NCBI GenBank assembly: GCA_018303045.1
Contig: JAGVYX010000028.1
Location: forward strand, 1 to 15,704
Source of the DNA: Candidatus Woesearchaeota archaeon
Lineage (GTDB): Archaea > Nanobdellota > Nanobdellia > Woesearchaeales > GW2011-AR9
Reading direction: 5' to 3'
DNA: 15,704 bases
Both the position numbers and the translations under genes were made by a program. This document shows, piece after piece, positions 7,916-13,488 of this stretch (its first letter is position 1; the number at the start of each line of letters is the position of its first letter). The notes under the pieces are model-generated. The model did not search any database. It saw nothing but the letters and a program-made list of their open reading frames with translations, and was not told the DNA's origin.

Positions 7916-7959
7916 CATTACATAGGCTTCCCATTACAACTTCTCATTACATAGACTTC
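7916..7959 (+). repeat. Short imperfect direct repeats (CATTACA series)
   Basis: CATTACATAGGCTTC (7916-7930) and CATTACATAGACTTC (7945-7959) are nearly identical and lie 29 bases apart, with a shorter related copy CATTACAACTTCT between them at 7932-7944. They sit upstream of the YunG-like gene, beyond its TATA box, and could be a regulator site or another tandem microduplication. The rest of the 7868-8112 gap holds only the small dyad at 8014. Confidence 0.6.
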
Positions 7960-8013
7960 TATTTTCACTGCCTCGGTTATTATTTTCCGGTTTCTATGTG
8001 TCAAAAAAACCGC

Positions 8014-8026
8014 CCACCACTGGTGG
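8014..8026. promoter_or_regulatory. Perfect 13-bp dyad CCACCA-C-TGGTGG
   Basis: This GC-rich inverted repeat lies in an AT-rich gap between divergent genes, after an A run (TCAAAAAAACCG). It could be a regulator binding site or a small hairpin. No regulator is known for it. Confidence 0.35.
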
Positions 8027-8112
8027 AAAAATCATATTTTACCCTTTTGTTCAATTTCATAATCTGTTTACATTTTCATAATTAATTTAAAGTTAACCTC
8101 TAACTTATACTC

Positions 8113-8790
8113 ATGCCCATTTTTTTTGATCTGGATGATACTTTAATTAATCACGGACTGGCTAGCCGTCAAGCTGCTTTGGAAATTTATGAAAGTTATA
8201 AAACTGAAATTAACTCTTCCCCAAGACAACCCTATACTTCAGAACAGTTCATTAAGGCTTTGCAGGAACGCCACATCATTCGGTTTGAACAGTATCTCCG
8301 CGGTGAATTGACCTTTCAGGAGCAAAGGGAAGCTCGCTTTAGGGATGTTTTTGGTTCAAACCTTAGCGAAGGTAAAATTGAGAAAGCTGTTTCTCAATGG
8401 ATGAACTCTTATCGTAACCATTGGCAGTTGTTCTCGGACGTATTGCCCTGCTTGGATCGGCTGGCAGAACATCAACTGGGCATCATCACCAATGCAGATA
8501 GAGAACAGCAGCTCGATAAACTAACCGCTACCGGGATTATTAATTACTTTTCAGCGATTATTTGCTCCAGCGATTACTCGTTTTCTAAACCAGATGAACG
8601 AATTTTCCGGGAGGCCTGCCGGCAAATGAACTGCGATCCGAAACAAATTTATTTTATTGGCGATAATTTAGAAAAGGATGCCAGAGCCAGCGCCAGAGCG
8701 GGGATGCGCGGCATTTGGCTTAATCGTTATGGTAAAGAGAAAGCTGCTGATGTAGAGATGATTGGAAGTTTAGACGAATTAGTGATTTGA
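8113..8790 (+). CDS. HAD-superfamily phosphatase (subfamily IA, YjjG/NANP-like)
   Basis: The 225-residue protein has all four HAD motifs. Motif I is FFDLDDT (nucleophile Asp6, acid/base Asp8). Motif II is IITNAD (Thr126). Motif III is SKPD (Lys159). Motif IV is IGDNLEKD (Asp184, Asp189). A helical C1 cap lies between about residues 15 and 110, as in the class I haloacid dehalogenase-like hydrolases that dephosphorylate sugar phosphates or nucleotides; the substrate cannot be read from sequence. ATG 8113 puts motif I at the very N-terminus, as usual. No Shine-Dalgarno site is seen. AATTTAAAG at about 8083-8091 may be a TATA box giving a nearly leaderless transcript. T-rich stretches after the stop (GATTTTTTGATC, about 8829-8840) may terminate it. 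It is cytoplasmic. Confidence 0.88.
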   Translation: MPIFFDLDDTLINHGLASRQAALEIYESYKTEINSSPRQPYTSEQFIKALQERHIIRFEQYLRGELTFQEQREARFRDVFGSNLSEGKIEKAVSQWMNSYRNHWQLFSDVLPCLDRLAEHQLGIITNADREQQLDKLTATGIINYFSAIICSSDYSFSKPDERIFREACRQMNCDPKQIYFIGDNLEKDARASARAGMRGIWLNRYGKEKAADVEMIGSLDELVI

Positions 8791-8912
8791 AAATCTTTAG
8801 AGAACTTTGAAAAAGAGGGATTTTGCTGATTTTTTGATCTGTTTCTGACGAAAAACTAATTATTCAAAATTCTCTTTATCCAATTTCTGTAGGCAACCTT
8901 AAAATAGTAGCG

Positions 8913-8957
8913 AACAAGATGTTATTAAACAAGATGTCATTGAACAAGAGATTATAA
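8913..8957 (+). repeat. Three 15-bp imperfect tandem repeats upstream of the NTPase gene
   Basis: AACAAGATGTTATTA (8913), AACAAGATGTCATTG (8928) and AACAAGAGATTATAA (8943) follow each other at an exact 15-base period and end ten bases before the ATG at 8967. They occupy the expected promoter and transcription-start region. Either iterated regulator sites or a tandem duplication. Confidence 0.75.
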
Positions 8958-8966
8958 TTCTTAAAT

Positions 8967-9497
8967 ATGGCCAGAAAATACGTAATTGATGGCGGGGCAT
9001 ATTCAGGCAAAACGTCAGTAATTAAGGAATTAGCTAGAAGAGGTTTTGCCACCGTGCCGGAAGCCGCAACTTTAGTTATCCGAGAGCAATTGGCTTGTGG
9101 CGGCGGCCTTTTGCCTTGGGTAAGAAGAGAAGAGTTTGACCGTTTCCTGCTTGGACGAGTAAAATTGTTAGAATCTAAAATCGAAACCGAAGATTTGGCT
9201 TTCCTGGACCGCAGTTTTCCCGGAGGCATTGCTTATTCTCAATTTTACCGCACCAGTTTGTTAGGTGATTATGTTCAGGCAGCCCAAGCAGATCATTATG
9301 CCGGCGTCTATCTGATGGATTTGTTGCCTGGCTACAAGGTTGATAAATTTAGAAAAGAAAGTCCAGCCGCCAGAAAACAGATTCATGAACTAATCAGGCA
9401 GGCTTATCTGGATTTGGGATATAAAATTACCAGGGTTCAGGCAATGCCTGTTGATGAAAGAGTTGATTTCATTCTGGGGCATCTAGGGCTGATTTAA
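8967..9497 (+). CDS. P-loop NTPase of the AAA_28/NadR-kinase-like type
   Basis: The 176-residue protein begins MARKYVIDGGAYSGKTSVIK, with Walker A G9-x4-GKT (Lys15, Thr16). VPEAATLVIREQ (about 30-42) is typical of AAA_28 and NadR-like small kinases. The Walker B-like strand is LAFLDRSFPGGIAYSQF (Asp81, Arg82), and a helical C-terminus follows. The family includes nucleoside or nucleotide kinases and uncharacterised ATPases, so phosphoryl transfer to a small molecule is the best guess. No membrane segment is seen. The start at 8967 puts the P-loop near the N-terminus as usual; no Shine-Dalgarno is seen, so a leaderless transcript is likely. It converges with the nucleotidyltransferase gene, and its stop codon lies at the beginning of a triplicated segment. 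Confidence 0.8.
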   Translation: MARKYVIDGGAYSGKTSVIKELARRGFATVPEAATLVIREQLACGGGLLPWVRREEFDRFLLGRVKLLESKIETEDLAFLDRSFPGGIAYSQFYRTSLLGDYVQAAQADHYAGVYLMDLLPGYKVDKFRKESPAARKQIHELIRQAYLDLGYKITRVQAMPVDERVDFILGHLGLI

Positions 9498-9704
9498 TGG
9501 AAGACAACCAAATCCATTTTCAATCATTTTTTTTCTTCAATAACTTCTTATTTCAAGGACTGATTTAATGGAAGACAACCAAATCCATTTTCAATCATTT
9601 TTTTTCTTCAATAACTTCTTATTTCAAGGACTGATTTAATGGAAATGGAAGACAACCAAATCCATTTTCAATCATTTTTTTTCTTCAATAACTCCTTATT
9701 TCAA
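9489..9704. repeat. 71-bp tandem triplication between convergent genes, with T-rich terminator
   Basis: Copies begin at 9489, 9560 and 9631. The first two are nearly identical 71-mers. The third has a 6-base insertion (GGAAATGGAA) and a slightly different end. Each copy starts with the gene-end codons and stop of the + strand NTPase (CTGATTTAA). Each ends with the last codons and stop of the - strand nucleotidyltransferase, read in reverse. Only copy 1 serves the + gene and only copy 3 the - gene. Each copy carries TTTTTTTT on the + strand (about 9528-9535 in copy 1), a probable archaeal terminator now present three times. Confidence 0.9.
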
Positions 9705-10494
9705 TCAGCTTCCTCATTCTTCTGACAAAAGCGTCGGCTTCCTGATGCAGCCGCTCAAACTCATGCCCGCCGATATACTGCAATTCCCGGTGAGTTATTT
9801 GTTTCATTAAATGATAAAACTTGTTCATGGTGTCAATATATTTGCTTTCCAACAACTTCTTTTTCACGTAAGCTTTTTCCAACAGATCAGCTACATGTTC
9901 CGGCGCTGGAGGAACTTGATGCGCGCGCATTAAAGCGGCATGAGCTGAATCAATCACTGCCCAGTATAAGTCTAGCGTTGCTTGCAGAACATGCCAGCGG
10001 GAGTTAACTAATGTATGGGGCGCCCGGCTGAAATAACGCCAGATGCTTTCCTCGGAAGGCCGGATGCGCCCTTGTTTTAATAAAATTTGCAGGGGAAAGA
10101 AAAATCCTTTGTCTTCTAGAGCCACGCCGTCTCTTAAAATGTTAACCACCACCGGGTCGCCAACCTTGGCGTGCTCCCAAAATGAGGTAAAAGTCATCGA
10201 GGTAACATGGAGCTTAGGTGAAACTCTGCGAATAAGATTGTCGATAATGATTTTGTACCCTTCAATCAATTCTTCTGTTAAAACATAAGTAGCATCGTCG
10301 CTGATAATCAAAACATCAATATCGCTTCTTTCGGAAGTTTCGCGCCGCGCCGCGCTGCCAAAAACCACGACGCTTAGAACAAAATCTCCCAATTCCTTTT
10401 TAACTTCTTTAGTAAATTTGCTGGCGATTTCTAAATTTTCAGTGGGATACTTGTGCAAATTTTCATTTTCTTTTTTTTGAATTCTAAATTCCAT
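9685..10494 (-). CDS. Pol-beta-superfamily nucleotidyltransferase with helical C-terminal domain
   Basis: The 269-residue protein has an N-terminal nucleotidyltransferase core at about 20-120. The signature is VVFGSAARRETSERSDIDVLIIS: Gly46-Ser47 and the metal-binding Asp58 and Asp60. The third carboxylate is not obvious; the expected strand reads KLHVTSMTF. The C-terminal part (about 140-269) is helical, rich in Lys/Glu and Tyr/Trp, resembling the HEPN-like or substrate-binding helical domains attached to archaeal MNT proteins. Such proteins can be antitoxins, AMP-transferases or antibiotic-type nucleotidyltransferases. No separate HEPN toxin gene lies next to it here. ATG 10494 has no Shine-Dalgarno; a TATA-like CTTAAAGATTA lies about 30-40 bases upstream. 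The 3' end overlaps the third copy of the 71-bp repeat. Confidence 0.82.
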   Translation of the reverse strand: MEFRIQKKENENLHKYPTENLEIASKFTKEVKKELGDFVLSVVVFGSAARRETSERSDIDVLIISDDATYVLTEELIEGYKIIIDNLIRRVSPKLHVTSMTFTSFWEHAKVGDPVVVNILRDGVALEDKGFFFPLQILLKQGRIRPSEESIWRYFSRAPHTLVNSRWHVLQATLDLYWAVIDSAHAALMRAHQVPPAPEHVADLLEKAYVKKKLLESKYIDTMNKFYHLMKQITHRELQYIGGHEFERLHQEADAFVRRMRKLIEIRSY

Positions 10495-10817
10495 GGTATT
10501 TTAGATAGGTCTTAAACCGTCTATTAATCTTTAAGGGGTTAAGGGGTGTTTTAAGCTTTGTTAACTATTAATAAGTACTAACTGCTTGTTGGATGCAAAA
10601 TGATAGCCCCTGCTTAAGCTCTCAGGCTGTCCTACAATTCCATTGCGCTCCTTGTCGAAGGCATGATTTTACGTTTTGGCACGTCCTATTTTTCAAAATT
10701 AATGGTTCGATGCTCTCGCCAGTATACACTTTTGGTAATTGTGAGGCGGCTTCCTCTGCTTGCTGGTCTTGCCAGAACAAGTATGTTTTTTGGTATATAG
10801 CTCTTTAACTATAAATC

Positions 10818-10827
10818 TTTATAAATA
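10818..10827 (+). promoter_or_regulatory. TATA-like box for the cupredoxin-domain gene
   Basis: TTTATAAATA lies about 34 bases before the preferred ATG at 10862, predicting a start of transcription near 10850. That is inside or just before the ribosome-binding site. Confidence 0.5.
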
Positions 10828-10851
10828 TCTTTTCAAAAAAGGGGCTAAGAG

Positions 10852-10857
10852 GGTGAT
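10852..10857 (+). promoter_or_regulatory. Ribosome-binding site GGTGAT deciding the start at 10862
   Basis: GGTGAT matches the end of the archaeal AGGAGGTGAT consensus. It ends four bases before ATG 10862, the same spacing as in the thermosome gene of this window. The upstream ATG at 10856 overlaps the site itself and is a worse start. Confidence 0.6.
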
Positions 10858-10861
10858 GTAT

Positions 10862-12040
10862 ATGGAGCAAAAACAATTGGACAATCTGGATGAATCCTAT
10901 TTTGGTGAAGAATTTATTGATGAAGAACTTCTTACAAAAACTTCTAAAGTCCAGGATGATGAAATCAAAATTGAAGCCGTGGAAGCTAAACCGAAGGTCA
11001 AAAAGAAAGTTTCTCTAAAAAAATCTGGCAAAACACTGGCTGAAAATACGGTTAGTGATAAAGTTAGTGATAAATATACGATTAATAATAATAAATCATC
11101 TATGATTCTGGAAAAAACTATGGGGACTGAACCAAAAGCGGATGCGCCTGCCGTTAAGCCAAAAGTTGAACCGGTTAATGAGTCTCTTAAAGCTGAATTT
11201 ATTGCTGAAGCCAAAGCTCCAGTTGATCCCTTTAAATCAGAATCAACTGCTAAATCCTCTGAAAAAAATACTTTCGCTAATAATACTTTCGCTAATATTT
11301 CTACTTGGAAAACGATTACCGGGATCGCGATTATCTTGCTGATTTTCTCCGTATTTACTCAGGGATTTCATTTCACCGGAGAAGAAGCTGCCGGCGCGGC
11401 GGTTGTTGGCAAGGAAATTCCCCTGGAAGAAGCGGAATGGAGAGTTGTTCAGTATGTTAACAAACAATTGTTGGAACCGCCATTTTTAGCTACCTCCGAA
11501 GGAGCCAGCAAATTTGGCCCGCTATATAAAATTGCCCTGGATGTAGCCGGCGAAAAGGTCGTTTCTTATGTTACTAAGGATGGGCGGTATTTTTTCCCTC
11601 AAGGACTGGATATTTCCTTCTTTGTGACCGTTGAAGAGGTGCCTTCTTCAAAGGATAAAAATAACGCAGTTGCAAAGCTGGATACCGAATCTAAGGGCAC
11701 ACCTGATGGGATTGAAGATAATGGTGTAGAAGAAGTTCCAGTTAAAGAAACTGCTGCAGCAGAGGCTAACGACGCGGTTAAGGGCGCGGTAATTCTGGCA
11801 GCTAAGAAGTGGATCTTTTCTCCCAATCAAATTACAGTTAAGGAAGGCGAGATGGTTACTTTGAAAGTTGAGCCGGAAAATTTGGATTTTACTTTAGCTA
11901 TTCCAGGCCTGGGTGTTGAAAAAGAAATCTCCGGACCAACTACCGTTGAATTTAAGGCCGCTAAAAAAGGCTCTTTTGCTTTTACCTGCAGCAGCTGCGA
12001 AGAGTGGCGGGGCATGTCGGGTAAATTGGTAGTAGAATAA
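10862..12040 (+). CDS. Membrane-anchored protein with DsbA-type pre-domain and degenerate cupredoxin domain
   Basis: From ATG 10862 the protein has 392 residues; the frame is open further up to 10760, but the TATA box and ribosome site argue for 10862. Residues 1-147 are charged and low-complexity (Lys/Glu), probably a disordered cytoplasmic part. A membrane helix lies at about 149-170 (ITGIAIILLIFSVF). Residues about 180-255 (VVQYVNKQLL...GPLYKIALDV...YVTKDGRYFFPQG) resemble the segment that precedes thioredoxin-fold domains in DPANN disulfide oxidoreductases, but no thioredoxin fold follows. After a linker, residues 309-392 form a cupredoxin-like domain (FSPNQITVKEGEMVTLKV...GSFAFTCSSCEEWRGMSGKLVV). 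It keeps CxxC and Met but lacks the usual His ligands, so canonical copper binding is doubtful. It is probably co-transcribed with the next gene, 50 bases downstream. Confidence 0.75.
   Translation: MEQKQLDNLDESYFGEEFIDEELLTKTSKVQDDEIKIEAVEAKPKVKKKVSLKKSGKTLAENTVSDKVSDKYTINNNKSSMILEKTMGTEPKADAPAVKPKVEPVNESLKAEFIAEAKAPVDPFKSESTAKSSEKNTFANNTFANISTWKTITGIAIILLIFSVFTQGFHFTGEEAAGAAVVGKEIPLEEAEWRVVQYVNKQLLEPPFLATSEGASKFGPLYKIALDVAGEKVVSYVTKDGRYFFPQGLDISFFVTVEEVPSSKDKNNAVAKLDTESKGTPDGIEDNGVEEVPVKETAAAEANDAVKGAVILAAKKWIFSPNQITVKEGEMVTLKVEPENLDFTLAIPGLGVEKEISGPTTVEFKAAKKGSFAFTCSSCEEWRGMSGKLVVE
11051..11074 (+). repeat. Perfect 12-bp tandem duplication, in frame
   Basis: GTTAGTGATAAA occurs twice back to back, giving VSDKVSDK in the disordered cytoplasmic part of the cupredoxin protein. 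Confidence 0.85.
11267..11296 (+). repeat. Perfect 15-bp tandem duplication, in frame
   Basis: AATACTTTCGCTAAT occurs twice back to back, giving NTFANNTFAN just before the membrane helix of the cupredoxin protein. Confidence 0.85.
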
Positions 12041-12061
12041 CCGCAACCATAACCGCAACCT
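12038..12061 (+). repeat. 12-bp tandem duplication starting at a stop codon
   Basis: TAACCGCAACCA and TAACCGCAACCT follow each other. The first TAA is the stop of the cupredoxin gene, so the stop codon and its context were copied. A T6 run follows directly. Confidence 0.8.
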
Positions 12062-12090
12062 TTTTTAACTTTAGTTTTTATCTTTCTCTT

Positions 12091-12684
12091 ATGCCTAAAA
12101 CAGAAAAACTATTTAGCAAAGTAATGATGATTATTTTTTTAGCGCTGATTGTATTAGGCTTTACCATACCGGGGTTTATCAATAATTCAGCTCCAGCGCT
12201 AAATCAGGCCTCAAATTCAGTTGAACCAAGACTATGTAAAACTGATGCGGATTGTTACCTGACCTGCGACAACCAGCCATTACGGGCGCTGTGTTGGCAG
12301 AACTTATGCCAGCAGAATGAATGCGGCCCGTCCTATTTTGAATATGATGTTGAACCAGCGGTGGAATTTAAGTTAGAGGTTGAAACTAAAAATAAAATTA
12401 TCTTAACAGAACGAACCAATAGCCAAAACTTTTTTGTGGAATTTTTAGATGGCGACAGGGTAAAGACGCACTCGCCGCGCCTGTCACTGGAGATGATCCT
12501 AGGCAAAGCCGGGATAATTTTAGCCGATAATTGTTTAAGAATTGATGCCCAGACCTATTGCAGCGATGCGGAGCGCCTGCTGTCAATATTAATAAACGGG
12601 CAAGATGTAGCTGATCCCGGAAGTTATATTCCTAACAACGGAGATGAAATTAAAATTGGCTACGGGATGTTCAATGAAATTTAA
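12091..12684 (+). CDS. Membrane-anchored Cys-rich protein with beta-grasp-like C-terminus (hypothetical)
   Basis: The 197-residue protein has one N-terminal hydrophobic segment at about 11-30 (VMMIIFLALIVLGFTIPGFI) that anchors it or exports it. A Cys box at residues 49-78 (CKTDADCYLTC...CWQNLCQQNEC, six Cys) would form disulfides outside the cell. The C-terminal part (about 125-197) reads SLEMILGKAGI...CLRID...LLSILINGQDV...GDEIKIGYG. That order of strands and the final GD-hydrophobic-YG turn resemble beta-grasp domains such as DUF4430; this is a weak structural inference. It lies 50 bases after the cupredoxin gene on the same strand, so both probably act outside the membrane. A T-rich segment precedes the ATG and no Shine-Dalgarno is clear. 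No homologous named family was recognised. Confidence 0.65.
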   Translation: MPKTEKLFSKVMMIIFLALIVLGFTIPGFINNSAPALNQASNSVEPRLCKTDADCYLTCDNQPLRALCWQNLCQQNECGPSYFEYDVEPAVEFKLEVETKNKIILTERTNSQNFFVEFLDGDRVKTHSPRLSLEMILGKAGIILADNCLRIDAQTYCSDAERLLSILINGQDVADPGSYIPNNGDEIKIGYGMFNEI

Positions 12685-12699
12685 TTGGAGGCAATTATT

Positions 12700-12917
12700 A
12701 TGGCGCCAGTGTTTGTAAAGTTAAGAAAAGAGGATTATTGGGGTCAGGTAAGAAAAGAGGATTATTGGGGTCAGGTAAGAACTAAAATCGTTGAAGACCT
12801 GGAAGGTTCAGTTAGCATAGAATTCGACTAGGAGCTTATATTGCTGAACTTCTAGAGGAAAAGATTCCCTAATTAAAAGAATACAAAGTTGGAGGGGGCG
12901 GAAGATTGTATGGATAA
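12700..12917 (+). pseudogene. Small conserved-looking gene, decayed (43-codon ORF plus out-of-frame remainder)
   Basis: GGAGG at 12687-12691 lies eight bases before ATG 12700, and the gap from the previous stop is only 15 bases, so it belongs to that operon. The intact ORF 12700-12831 gives 43 residues (MAPVFVKLRKEDYWGQV...), with RKEDYWGQV doubled by a 27-base tandem repeat. After its TAG, the -1 frame continues coherently (LGAYIAELLEEKIP), meets TAA at 12870-12872, then continues LKEYKVGGGGRLYG to TAA 12915-12917. Reading these as one protein of about 70 residues needs a frameshift near 12828 and loss of one stop. Either a recent pseudogene or an active 43-residue protein with a copied segment. 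Confidence 0.5.
12722..12775 (+). repeat. Perfect 27-bp tandem duplication, in frame
   Basis: Units 12722-12748 and 12749-12775 are identical and are followed by the first five bases of a third unit. The 27-base length keeps the frame and doubles nine codons (RKEDYWGQV). Confidence 0.9.
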
Positions 12918-12984
12918 CTGCTTAGCTTATAACACACTTTAACACGCAGTTATACAGATTAGAACGGTGTACAATTGTTGTCTA

Positions 12985-12996
12985 AACTGCGCAGTT
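12985..12996. promoter_or_regulatory. Perfect palindrome AACTGCGCAGTT
   Basis: A 12-base perfect palindrome, close to another (ACAATTGT, about 12971-12978), lies between the two decayed small genes. It may be a regulator site or a remnant; nothing else marks it. Confidence 0.3.
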
Positions 12997-13003
12997 CTCT
13001 ATA

Positions 13004-13043
13004 TCTAGAGTTTATGACAGCAGTCTAGAGTTTATGACAGCAG
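13004..13043 (+). repeat. Perfect 20-bp tandem duplication
   Basis: TCTAGAGTTTATGACAGCAG occurs at 13004-13023 and 13024-13043 without mismatch. Its length is not a multiple of three, so it would break any reading frame passing through it. Confidence 0.9.
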
Positions 13044-13050
13044 AATTCCA

Positions 13051-13281
13051 GAGTCAACGGCCAGAGGCTGGGGAAAAGACTGGAAAAATGCCGTTGGATT
13101 GTAGCATAACATTCAGGATTACAAGCCTGAAGCGATGACTCCTGAAATCGCCGAGAAAGCGCAAACAGCTTTACAGAATGAAGCTGAAACCTATAAGGAT
13201 CATTTTTCTCCTCTCACAGAAGAAGAAAAGAAAGAATTTGATGAATTTAGGAAAGCTATTCGACTGGAGCCGCAAAAATAA
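13051..13281 (+). pseudogene. Remnant of a small acidic helical protein (48-codon ORF survives)
   Basis: One frame reads ESTARGWGKDWKNAVGL, then TAG at 13102-13104, then HNIQDYKPEAMTPEIAEK and on to TAA 13279-13281, with protein-like composition on both sides of the stop. Upstream the frame closes just before the 20-bp duplication, which would itself shift any reading frame. From ATG 13135 an intact 48-residue ORF remains (MTPEIAEKAQ... ending RLEPQK). It is helical and Lys/Glu-rich. No ribosome-binding site precedes 13135, so a pseudogene is more likely than an active small gene. The T-rich run after 13281 could be a terminator. Confidence 0.42.
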
Positions 13282-13474
13282 TTTTTTATTTCTTAACTTG
13301 GTCTTATTTGTTTATTTTCTAATAATTTTCCATAACTCTTATAAAATAAACCTACAACAGAGCCTAATCTTAACATTATAGCGAGTTTCCATAGAACTAG
13401 AAGGTTAAGACAGCCAAATGCGAGCTATATCTAAAAATCCAATTCGAAAATTAATGGTTTTTATTATAGGAAGT

Positions 13475-13484
13475 AGGAAGTGAT
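13475..13484 (+). promoter_or_regulatory. Near-perfect extended Shine-Dalgarno of the thermosome gene
   Basis: AGGAAGTGAT matches the archaeal AGGAGGTGAT at nine of ten bases and ends four bases before ATG 13489. It makes 13489 the start rather than the GTG at 13480, which lies inside the site. Confidence 0.7.
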
Positions 13485-13488
13485 TTTC

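Larger units (their letters stand above)
10495..10861. other. 367-bp gap without a supported gene
   Basis: It is less AT-rich than other gaps. It contains TTAAGGGGTTAAGGGG (a short direct repeat near 10530-10550) and two small adjacent hairpins, GAGG-CGGCTT-CCTC (10742-10755) and CTGG-TCTTG-CCAG (10763-10775). An open minus-strand frame runs from 10780 to 10622. A 71-codon + frame at 10593 has scattered Cys but no promoter. I recognise no tRNA, SRP RNA or RNase P motif. It could hold a noncoding RNA or a gene remnant. Confidence 0.4.

Noticed and set aside
9489..9704. Possible CRISPR array because of three regular repeats
   Set aside because: The repeats are directly adjacent with no variable spacers, and they contain the gene ends; this is a tandem duplication.
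10640..10720. GGTTCGATGCTCTC near 10704 as a tRNA T-arm
   Set aside because: No acceptor stem, anticodon arm or D-arm can be folded around it at tRNA spacing.
10593..10808. + strand 71-codon ORF with CAPC and CWSC motifs as a zinc-ribbon protein
   Set aside because: No ribosome site or promoter, the Cys spacing does not fit a known ribbon, and its end overlaps the start region and TATA context of the next gene.
10760..10861. Upstream extension of the cupredoxin protein to an ATG at 10760
   Set aside because: The extension crosses a TATA box and the ribosome-binding site, and its residues do not match the charged N-terminus that follows; ATG 10862 is better supported.
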